A DNA stretch of 64,000 nt from Watersipora subatra (Eukaryota > Bryozoa > Gymnolaemata > Cheilostomatida > Watersiporidae): NCBI RefSeq assembly GCF_963576615.1, contig NC_088709.1:12592764-12656763 (forward strand), read 5' to 3'. The notes beneath the pieces are model-generated. The model ran no database searches and was not told the DNA's origin. It worked only from the letters and a program-made list of their open reading frames with translations. Below are positions 54,790-64,000 of this stretch, piece after piece. Position 1 is the stretch's first letter; every line of letters begins with the position of its first letter. A program made the translations under genes and the position numbers.

Positions 54790-55440
54790 GTAGATTTATC
54801 AGATAATTTTATACAGTTAATGTTCGTTGTGAATAGTTGAACCTCAAATCTTTGTTAGTCAATTTTAGGATTGTCATGTGAGCCACAATTTAGGACACTA
54901 GCAGATGTTTTAAGGAAGCTATAACTACATTTATGGTGCATGTGGCAAACGAGACTTGGTTTGTGTCACTTGCTTATTCCACATAAAGTGAAACTGATAA
55001 AAGAGTGAAAAATAATAAAACTTGGTAATTATTAAAGTTTTAAGTTAAAAAACAAAAGTTAAGGAACTTATTTATTCTTTTGTAAAAAATGAGTAGATCC
55101 GTTAAGTCAGTCACAACAAAAGGAGTACATCACTGTCATTGTTGTTTTGGTTATTTTTTAGAATAACTTTTACTTCTAAATTGAAGAAAAAGCTTTTTTT
55201 CAGCTACTTTTACCTTCATCAGTCATACTTACCTATTACCAAGATAAGAAAGCTATATGATATCTTTATTTTATATAAAACATCACTTCCTTTTTTATCT
55301 TATGTATCTCAGATGTAAATAGTAAAAACATCTACAGCATTACTTTTAGATTAACTGGTTAATAAATATATTATTTCTATTTTTTTTGTTCAACTCATGT
55401 TTTGCATACATTTATTTGTACTGATTGTAGTCTTGTATTA
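54790..55440. other. Outer 5' flank of FUT4, no gene seen
   Basis: Aligns with 18860-19380 and 19660-19750 beyond FUT2, lacking the 300 bp between them. Confidence 0.7.
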
Positions 55441-56677
55441 AAGTAAAAAGGTTTCCTAAGAGTAACATTGATAAACAGATTAGCAAATTATTACATTTGT
55501 TGATTTAATTTCTTATTAGGTTCAGAATTGAGTTGACCTTATTTTATCATCAAGTAAAATCAAAGCTTTTAGCTTGCATCTTACGTAACTTATCCTATTT
55601 AATTTTCAGTTCGTTTAATCGAGCTTTTGCTTTTAATAATTTTGAGTTGATATTTGAGTGTTTAATTATAAATTTAATTAGTTTAGATTTCAATGAATTT
55701 AATGTTAAAAAACGTTATGTCAGTTTTTATTCTCACCATTTTTAACTCTAAACGCATACATCACCATGCCTTTTTAAGTATCTATAATAGAGGAAATGGC
55801 AATTTAGTAGTACTAGTAATAGTAGTAATAGTGGTGGTAATATTAGTAGTAATAATAGTAGTAATAATAGTACAGTGCACCCTCAGGAGTAACCTGTCTT
55901 GACAAACTGTTGTTTTTGCGAAGTTGCCCCGTCGAGCGGAGTGAGCAAAACAACAGCTTGTCATAATACGCGCTGCACCTGATTCATCAGTTGCACTGAA
56001 AGGGAGTTGTTCTCTTCCGTCTTTGCGGCTTGGCTGCAGTGTTATATCGGTCGCTCCATTGGTAATCATAACGGATTTTATTGAAGAAAAAAATAAGATA
56101 AAAACATTTAATCAGAGACTAGTCTCTGCGGTAAACTTTAGTAGAACTTGAGAACTTAGGCAGCAACGGCAACTAAACGTGTTGTTGTTTGTGCGCTCAG
56201 TCCGTTTTATTTGTATTTTTGTACCAGTCATTTTTATTTGTTCTAAAGTAAATTCAGTTTTATTGCTGGCTTTTTATTGCTGGCTCATTCATTGTTTTCA
56301 GTTAATTAGATTATAAATAGATAAGTTATATGGATGCCAAAATTCAGTTACCATGGCTTCTGCTACAGAAGTTCAACATTAGCCAGATCAGGCCATTACG
56401 GTATGACTTTTTGCAATCTCATTTGCAGTTTAAATATATGTTAATGTCAACGTTTTTATCTCATTTTTTTCTACATAAATGTTTGAGCTAAATCCATAAA
56501 TATAGTAAACCCTAGATATGCAAATAATCAAAACAAGTGAGGCCTATAATTAGCATGACGCAATGTCATGGTGATGTGTAAAGTGAATCAGCTGATCGAT
56601 GAACTCCTATTGACTTAACATTAAAAACTGCTCAATTTTTCCATAGTTTGTACATGTGAGACTGCATATTTTATTGA

Positions 56678-58580
56678 TCTACTATTTAAATGGCAATCGT
56701 TGTCTGTGTGTGTGTGCGTGCGTGCGTGTGTGTATGTGTGTGTGTCCGCCTTATAGAGTACCGTACTTTTCAAACTATTAGCCGCTGCTACATGTAAGTA
56801 TCTAGAGCGCATTAACGGGAATCTCCAGTTAGTACGCCTCTATACATAGCCTATTCATCATTTTCAGTTTTCACACACAAATGACATCATATTCTATTAG
56901 TTATCTCCGCCTCTTTCCAGTGCCCAACCATACCATTTCGTTTTAAACAGCAAAGCTGCTGTCGTGTTAAAAAGCACCGTCCTGATTTCTGCGGCCTATA
57001 CAAAAGTGCCCATACAGCTATGCAAATGTACTACTCATTAAATAAAATAAATTAATGAGTATTAAGTTACAAGTAATTAATATTTACTGCCAACGTGTAC
57101 CGAGAAGGTCATGTGAACGTTTGTTTCTTGGGGCCACTGGAAAAAATGCTGTTTTTTATGAATTGCCACACCTCTACTACTTAACACATTGGATTTGCAA
57201 CCATGCTTGATAGTATAAGCATGTTCATTTCCTTTCCGCAGCTGACTTACTTTTAATTTTTTTCCAGCTACAAGTACCACAAAACTACAGCTATTGCAGA
57301 ACTTGCACTGGCACTTCAAGCGTTGCGATAGGCGACGGTGAAAAGAAAGCGGGCAGCGTATATTACAAAAAAGCACACCATCTCATTCACTTTTAGAAAT
57401 GCTTGAAGCTGTACAGTGCCTCTCAAAAAGCCTACTGCCAAACACAAAAACAGATTGATTTCTTTAGAGAAAAAGACCAAATTCGACACGCAACAGAGCA
57501 AACACAGCTACGCCCACAACGAAACAGAACTGCTACTGTAGATGCTAGAAGTGCAGAAACTATAGTGCAAACACAGCTACGCCTACAACAAAATGGAATA
57601 GCAGCTGCTAGAAGAGTAGAAACCACTGAACAAATACAGGTACATCATCGAGAACAGACCAGAATAGATGCTGCAGCTGCTAGAAGTGCAGAGACTGCTG
57701 AGCCGACCTAGCAGCGACTCAAACGGCTCAGAGCAGCCGCTACAGGGGTCAGATGTGGAGAAACCTCCGAGCAGATGCAGCGGCGACAAGGACATGATGC
57801 ACTAGCTACAACAGCTGCTCGGCGAGCTGAATTTTCAGAGCAGATGAAACGGAGACAACAGCAAAATGCACTAACTACAGCAGCTGCTACCAGGCGACGT
57901 GTATGGGCAGAAAACTTCGCACTTGACTACAGTCCTGCAACACAGTATAAGGCCAAATATTTCTGTGGGACAAGTGTCCAAAAATGCTCCAGATGTAATG
58001 CCTTACATTGCAAAGGCGAGAGGCCATATATGTAGTTTATATAGTAGACTTTATTGATAATAAATTTTATCAACACAACCACATTACTGCTGCACAGTTT
58101 GTATATACCATGTCAAAACACAGGTTATAGATGAAGAACTGGTGGGTCATGATTAGTTTTAAACATGTAGAAGTTTCAATTCAATAAATGCTAGCGATAG
58201 CTTAGCATTGCAAAAGCAAAATATTTTTTAGAATTTCTCAAAATAAATATATAAAACTTTTCAATAATGCCAGTTTGAAGAACTTCAGTTTGCCTAGCAT
58301 TGTCAATTTCATTATCAGTTCTGTGTACAAAAATTAGGACAACTCTGATTTGAGTGGTTCGAGACTGATGCATTGTAGACTAGCTGTAGAACACGTTGCA
58401 TATTTCCATTGATCTCTCCAACATTATTGACATGGACATCTGCATATGTGTATGCAGTCTGATCAGCACAAAAATTTCAGTAGATTGCATATTTGGAGTT
58501 GTTTTACAGTATGAAAGACAACTCTCAATAAAACTATTGTTTTACGTAAATCTGTTTTCGAGCACAGGTAATGCAGCTAG
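56678..58580 (+). mobile_element. Helitron, copy D
   Basis: Starts TCTACTATTTAAATGG after A and ends in GGTAATGCAGCTAG before T. The hairpin (TTCGAGCACAGG) is less perfect than in copy A. It lies at the same site as copy A, so it was duplicated with the segment and not inserted anew. 1903 bp. Confidence 0.65.
57403..58035 (+). pseudogene. Helitron Rep N-terminal relic (copy D)
   Basis: One frame runs through repeats such as RSAETAEQTQ-like units to a TAG at 57709. It resumes in the same frame from 57775 as QRRQGHDALATTAARRAEF, then reaches CSRCNALHCKGERP, then TAG. Apart from the one internal stop, the region is open for about 210 codons. The Cys cluster fits the start of Helitron Rep-helicase proteins. 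The catalytic domains are missing. Confidence 0.5.
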
Positions 58581-58614
58581 TAACATATAAAACTGACTTT
58601 GAATGAGAAAGGAA

Positions 58615-59560
58615 GAATTCTTGATGACATCTGCCAAAAAGCCAGGCTGGCACTCTGCTGTTTCAGACCATGATCGGGTAGTGTTTGAGTTTGGCAATGT
58701 AAATTGTGTCCGCAGGTATTCATAAGCTTTGGGAGAATAATAGAACAATGTTATGGCAAACCTTTTTACCTTTTTGCTGTAAGTCGTTTTAGTCTTTCTA
58801 GCTTTGTTTGTGGTTTCATTTGACAATAATTCTCCTAGACATCCATCCATCGATGTAAGCTCTATATTGTTAAGTTTATTGTCCTTTTTCAGTATTGTGA
58901 TCAAATTATTTTGAATCCTATTCCTCAGCTCTAATCGATTCTTTTTAATATTGCAATACCTGTGACAGCAGGCTGTTTAGGTCTTTTGTCTGGTTTTTTG
59001 TCTTTTGTCTGGTTCTCTGGTTCTTTGTCTTTTGTTCTGGTCTTTCATTTAGCACGTTGTCGAGGCTGTAGGTGTGTACTGATTGTCAGAAGCTGCTGGT
59101 TGCTCATCGTCATGGATAGTAGTATCACCAGGTGTAGTACTTTCAGGGTCAGGTATTTTGGTGCTGGCCGCTGTCTGAGATGTTCTTCCACATTTTGGAG
59201 GCTTTCTGTTCTTAAGGTTGGTGTCCGTCTTTTCACAGCTTTTGGCTGAAGGTAGGATAGATACGTAAACTGTAAATATTGTAGGTATTGCGTCAGATTT
59301 TAGCGTTGGTTTTCTTCCAATACCTGGTGGAACCTTGTAGCAGTCTTTCTGAAAATATCCACTGCATAATACAGAGCTTGATGTTGGCATCCAATCTTGT
59401 CTTTGCACCACCTTTATCCAAGCATTACGGGTTTCAGCTCATTTCTCGTTTGGAAAGCGGTGAAACGCCAGATTTAGGCATTTCTCAGGATTGCTTGAAC
59501 ATCCATAGGCACAGCACCAGCTGCGGCTTGACTTTTTCTTAGCCTGAACATTAACAATAC
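58615..59560 (-). pseudogene. THAP/P-element transposase relic (copy D)
   Basis: All blocks lie in one minus-strand frame. THAP start: CCAYGCSSNPEKC and AFHRFPNEK, then TGA (59441-59439), then W-PTSSSVLCSGYF and LKSDAIPTIF. A linker with PTAST follows; the frame stops near 59049. Then come the central-domain motif YYSPKAYEYLRTQFTLP (around 58740-58690) and ECQPGF. The same TGA exists in copy A, next to the conserved FHRFP motif. The catalytic core is absent. Confidence 0.65.
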
Positions 59561-60049
59561 ATACATGTAGTAGAATGAGTATCATTACATTACTTGGAAT
59601 GTGACAAAAAAGGCATTTGATCAATCATGCCAAGCTAGATTACAACCCTATCAGCTGAGAGACAAGTTTGTAATATATGCTTTTGTAATCAGTCTAGACA
59701 CACTTTCTTTTATAGTCCCAAGCATTCATTCACTTCACTTCAGAATAATCATAGAAAAGTTTGTTTGTTGTTATGAGACCATGATAAGACAAGTAAGTTC
59801 AGTTGAGTTGGTAGTTGGTTTGTTTCCAGTAGTAACTTACAACGTTAACCAATGATATAGTACACGTGCAAAAGTTAAGTTTACCAAGTATTTAAAATTT
59901 TTATTGTAGGTTCACATACCTGGGCTGAGTTATTAGATTTAGAGTTATTAAACAGTGTAATAAAGTCAATAAACTCAAAAAAACTTTGACAGTGAGAGAA
60001 TGTTTAATTTGAAACAAAATGTCTCAATGGTTACTTGAAAACTAGTTTT

Positions 60050-60660
60050 GTAGTCAAGTTTTATAATTTTCAACTTTCCATAAAAGAATCAAGATCCTGT
60101 CTTCATGTTCCACAAAATCTACTAGTTCTCTATTCAGAGAATCATTGTTCGACAAGTCAATCAGGTCTGATGACAAAGCTTCATCTAATTAGGAATGGTC
60201 AGAGGTAAGTTCAGGAGTAGCAAGACATTTAGGAGTTTAGTTAATGTTTAACCTTTCATTGAGGAGTCAAGATCCCCTCTTCATGTATCACATAGTCTAT
60301 TTGTTCACCATTCAGAGAACCATTGGTAAACAAGCCAATAAGGTCTGGTGACAAACTTTCACCAAATGAGGAATTGCCAAAGGTAAGTACTGGACCCACG
60401 AGACGTTTAGGAGTGGTATGAGTTACAATCATAGGACTAACAACAGCTATATGTACTGGCTGGTTTATTCTCAAAGTTGGGCTGGCTTCAACAGTTTTAT
60501 GATCTTTAGCGTTCTTTTGTCAAGGGGAATCATATTGCATGAGAGAGAAAGATGTTGAATCTTCAAAACTTATCGGATTATCAGTGAATTATTAGCGATC
60601 CATTCATCTAAGTCCGTGATCTTTTTTTAGTGTATTTTCTTTTTTTTTTGTGTATTTTTG
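60050..60660 (-). pseudogene. Unrecognised coding-like relic (copy D)
   Basis: Minus-strand frame with NQPVHIAVVSPMIVTHTT, GNSSFGESLSPDLIGL and NGSLNGEQIDYVIHEEGI. It parallels 4900-5560 and 46540-46960. Stops and a frameshift are present. Family not recognised. Confidence 0.4.
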
Positions 60661-61964
60661 TAGTTTTTCTGTGTGTATTCAAAAACTAATCACCCCAAAC
60701 TGCCTATGAATTGTTGATATGTTCCAACTTGCATCAGTGCTGAAAGAGAGTATATCGATTAGAGTACAGTCATACCTTGTTATAAGTGTCCCAAAATACG
60801 AGAATTTGGAGATATGAGCATAATTCTGAGCGTATTTTGGCCTTGTGATACGAAATGACTTTGAGATATAAGCATACAAGAAGGTTGTCAATGCAGTCGT
60901 TCGGCGACTGAGTATATGAGAGGCTGTTTATAAGAGCAGCAGAGCTCAGTCTTTATTGTCGAATCAGTTTAAAAGCATTTTAAGAGGGCCGGCTAAAAGT
61001 GAAGGCAAAAAGAAGTCAAACAGCGAGGCAAGAAGAGGCGAACCAAAGAAGAAAATTCAAAAACTGAAAAGGAAAACCAAGTTACAATTAAGTTTTAATT
61101 GCGATTTGAGTAAAACTTATTTTTAAGTGTGTGTTTTAATAGGCTAAGTTCATTTAAGTTAAGTTTAATGCTTACGTTGTGTAGTGCCACAAAAGTGTAG
61201 CGTATTGAATTTGTTGCCGTCTCTCTCATCGCCATTAGCTGCTACTGTCTGTCTCAAAGATAAAAACTCCTTACAGTACTGTACATAGTAATATTACATT
61301 TGATTGCAGATCATAACCATTAAATAGGTATGCTACTTTAGTGATGTCTACTACTATAGTGATGTCACATTTTATTGCGGAACAAAACCACTAGATAGGT
61401 GTTTGGTAATTTGTGAGTATAGGTGGTGAATTAGAACAATTAAAAAAATGTTCGATTGTAATTTCACGTCTTGTGATATGTTTTTAGACGATGAAAGTGG
61501 ATTAGTTTTTATTTACATGTAGTTGTTTCATATAGAAAAAATTGATTTGAAATACAAGTGAATCGACTTACAAGCTCAGCCCTAGAACTCATTAAGCCCG
61601 TATGTTGAGGTATGACTAAACAATAATTATGTTCAATAGAAATCATTGGGTGAAACTGGTTAGGTTTGTTAGAACAGCTGGAAACATGTTGCCAGATACT
61701 ATCGACCCGATCAATGACACAGTAACAGTATATTGGCAATTCTCATATATAAAATTGCAAAATGCATTCACATAAAGTTCACCAATATAGATAACAAGTG
61801 ATCTTTTTATCATAGAATACAAAACTTTCATAAAATTTTGTAAAAAATATTGAAATGGTGTTACAAAAAGCTACCTATTTTGCTGGCCTGTTACAAATGT
61901 ACAATATTAATATTTTATAGTTTCATATGTATACAGATAACTGGTGGCTTGCTAAGAAGCCCAT

Positions 61965-62330
61965 AGTACATAATAGTAGTAATAGAAGTAGTAATGGGAG
62001 GGTACAAGTAACAAGAGTAGTATTAATAATAATAATGATTGTAATAAAGTAATAGTAGTAGTAAAAGTAATCATGGTAGTAGCAGTACTAGTAGTAGTAG
62101 TAATAGTAGTAGTGATAGTTGTAGTCGTAGTAGTAGTAGTAGTAATAGTAGTAGTAGTAGTAGTAGTAGCAGTACTAGTAGTAGTAGTAATAGTAGTAGT
62201 GATAGTTGTAGTCGTAGTAGTAGCAGTAATAGTAGTAGTAGTATTAGTAGTAGTAGCAGTAATAGCAGTATTAGTATTAGTAGTAGTAACATTAGTAGTA
62301 ATAATAATAGTAGCAGTTATACTAGTAGAA
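61965..62330. repeat. (TAG)n microsatellite (copy D)
   Basis: Trinucleotide tract with an internal duplication: about 80 bases containing CAGTACTAGTAGTAGTAGTA repeat once. Poly-Leu and poly-Val frames are artefacts. Confidence 0.85.
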
Positions 62331-62629
62331 CCTTTTTTCAGAGTAGACTGATAACGTATTCTGAATGTAAATCTTGAATGGAACGTTCAGATGCAGAAGA
62401 ACTAGTCATGAACACCTGTGATGATAAATATTGGCACCAGCTCTGGTTGTTGCCACATCGTAAGAATAAGGCAGGTGGCAAATCAGCAGTTTGAATATTT
62501 ATATTTCATGAAGGTTTCGTAAAAACATAAAGGTTTCTTTTAAAAAGGAAATTAAGTAGTAAATAACTTGTGGAAAAAAGGTTTGCATTGATAAATATGA
62601 GTTTGTCATTATGGGTATGCTTATCAAGT

Positions 62630-63080
62630 GTGTTTATATGTGTGTGTGTGTGAGATTATGTCAGCGTCAGCCCGCGCATGTATGCAGACGTATGTGCGCA
62701 TATGTATGTGTGCATGTGTATGCATGTGTGTATGCGCGCATGCGTGTGCGCGCATGCGTGTGCGCGCATGCGTGTGCGCGCATGCGTGTGCGCGCATGCG
62801 TGTGCGCGCATGCGTGTGCGCGCATGCGTGTGCGCGCATGCGTGTGCGCAGGGCCGTGTCCTCACATGTGTGCATACTTGTGTGTGTGTATGCATGCATG
62901 CGTGTGCATGTGTGCATGTGTGTGCGTGCGTGCGTGTGTGTGCGTGCGTGTCTGTGTGTGTGTTTGTGTGTGTGGATGCCTGTGTGTGTAAATATGCTTG
63001 TGTGTGTATGTGAGCATGCATGTGTGTGCATGTGTATGTGTGTATGTGCGCGTGTATGTGCGCTCGCGCACATGTGTGAG
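62630..63080. repeat. Long alternating TG/CG tract with a 14-bp repeat
   Basis: About 450 bp of nearly strict purine-pyrimidine alternation. 62735-62846 is eight perfect units of CGCGCATGCGTGTG. His/Thr/Cys-rich frames on both strands are artefacts. Confidence 0.9.
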
Positions 63081-63554
63081 CTCATGGCTATGGAGGTAAC
63101 AAAATATGGTTGTACAAAGAAGTACATAGTTTGCTGCACACTTATAAAAGATTCGTAATTTATAGTTTATATGCATAAAACTAGCTAGTAGATTTCTCAT
63201 ATGTCAGATACTTTTAACCCACTAAATCACTTTAGGACACTTGCTATAGTTTGTCACTAATTTCTATTATATTTGATCGTTTGTCTTATTAGCTTTGCTT
63301 TTTCATTATTATCTTTTTGGGTTAGCTTAGAGGCAGAAGTTATTCAAGTTAACGGTTTCATTGCAAAATGCTCTTACATGAATTTCGCTAATAAAAATTC
63401 AACCAAAAATAATTTTTTTCATATACTTTAATCTAGCAGTTTATCGTACAGAATAGAATGACATTTGAGCATAACACTTTTCATACTCAGCGTATTGAAG
63501 TCTGCTGATGATTTTAGTAAATTACTAACAAACCAGTATTGCTTTTATCCTAAC

Positions 63555-63690
63555 TACTACGCACTACTACCACTATACTATACTAGGGCATATAGTACTA
63601 AATAGGGCATATAGTACTATATGCCCGTACTATATATATTTAGTACGGGCATATAGTACTATATGCCCGTACTATATATATGTCTATGGG
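63555..63690. repeat. Nested palindromic insertion
   Basis: Copies of GGGCATATAGTACTATATGC and ATATGCCCGTACTATATATA in both orientations fill about 135 bases. In copies A and B the same place reads simply ACTACTGGGTATATAGTAG. Several overlapping hairpins are possible. Confidence 0.8.
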
Positions 63691-64000
63691 CATATAGTAG
63701 ATATCGTGATGCTTAATATCACAATTTGTAGTTGTCTTTCCTTGAGATCAAACATGTTCAGTGTAAACGTTTGAGGTCTTTTTCTCCTCGCCTCTCCTGT
63801 GTTATGCATTGTCGTTATTCAGTATTGTAGCCTTACCAGCATTCACTCGCCTCGTCGCTTGTTTAAGCTTAACCATAATATGAAAAACTTCCGTTTCTTT
63901 ACTTATCTTCTCTTTATAAGGTTCAACCAATTTTTCATACTGTAACCAACCCTTGAAATCAAAGGCATACAGCAGCTGAAATCAAAAGCAAAATTTAATA

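Larger units (their letters stand above)
55446..64000. repeat. Intergenic segment, copy D (runs off the window)
   Basis: Follows copy A from about position 100, with the Helitron at the same site, the THAP relic and the coding-like relic. Near 61740 it departs: a TAG tract and its right flank (61965-62520) come before the TG tract (62630-63080), and the copy A order resumes after that. Stretches 55880-56670, 59625-60000 and 60660-61960 hold no supported gene. A short TAG tract is at 55805-55875. Confidence 0.8.

Noticed and set aside
62611..63200. Overlapping Cys/Val/Arg- and His/Thr-rich reading frames
   Set aside because: Products of the alternating TG/CG tract, with different lengths in each segment copy. 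The same applies at 1277-1512, 6440-6880, 21504-21867 and 47570-48070.

Overview
This is a eukaryotic (metazoan) window: AT-rich, low gene density, spliced-gene signals, microsatellites everywhere, and several classes of eukaryotic transposon. The only clear host gene family is alpha-1,3-fucosyltransferase (GT10). The mix of Ty3/gypsy, Helitron, P-element/THAP and tRNA-SINE sequences suits a marine invertebrate, possibly lophotrochozoan, but I cannot name the species.

Layout. The window is a head-to-tail array of fucosyltransferase (FUT) genes, all on the minus strand, separated by diverged copies of one intergenic segment. FUT1 (8876-10078) has one nonsense codon. FUT2 (17279-18487) and FUT4 (52046-53254) are intact, 402 codons each. 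FUT3 (44874-46019) is cut by a late nonsense codon. Two further FUT fragments lie at 26366-26660 and 43090-43170. The intergenic segment occurs as copy A (1-8470), B (about 20041-26350), C (46480-49330), D (55446-64000) and a remnant E (43600-44575). The copies carry the same landmarks: a P-element/THAP transposase relic, an unrecognised coding-like relic, a (TG/CG)n tract and a (TAG)n tract. FUT2 and FUT4 also share a 31-bp minisatellite on their 3' side.

Mobile elements. At 26953-38086 lies a nested stack: a TA-flanked terminal-inverted-repeat (TIR) element holds a complete Ty3/gypsy element (27507-35612; its LTRs differ at one position in 448) and a second TA-flanked TIR element (35693-36895), which itself holds a MITE (36294-36708). 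The gypsy element has gag, pol and a third intact ORF encoding a C2H2 zinc finger plus coiled coil where an env gene would sit. Conceptual removal of the gypsy and the second TIR element leaves one reading frame open across both insertion sites. Helitron copies with canonical TC...hairpin-CTAG ends sit in segments A and D (same site) and B (different site). The B copy has two 3' ends flanking a GC-rich repeat island.

How it fits together. The array looks like a young, still recombining gene family. FUT4 is a mosaic of FUT2-like and FUT3-like sequence. Two copies died by single nonsense changes. Repeat-rich spacers offer many sites for unequal crossing-over. The intact enzymes would add fucose from GDP-fucose to glycans in the Golgi.
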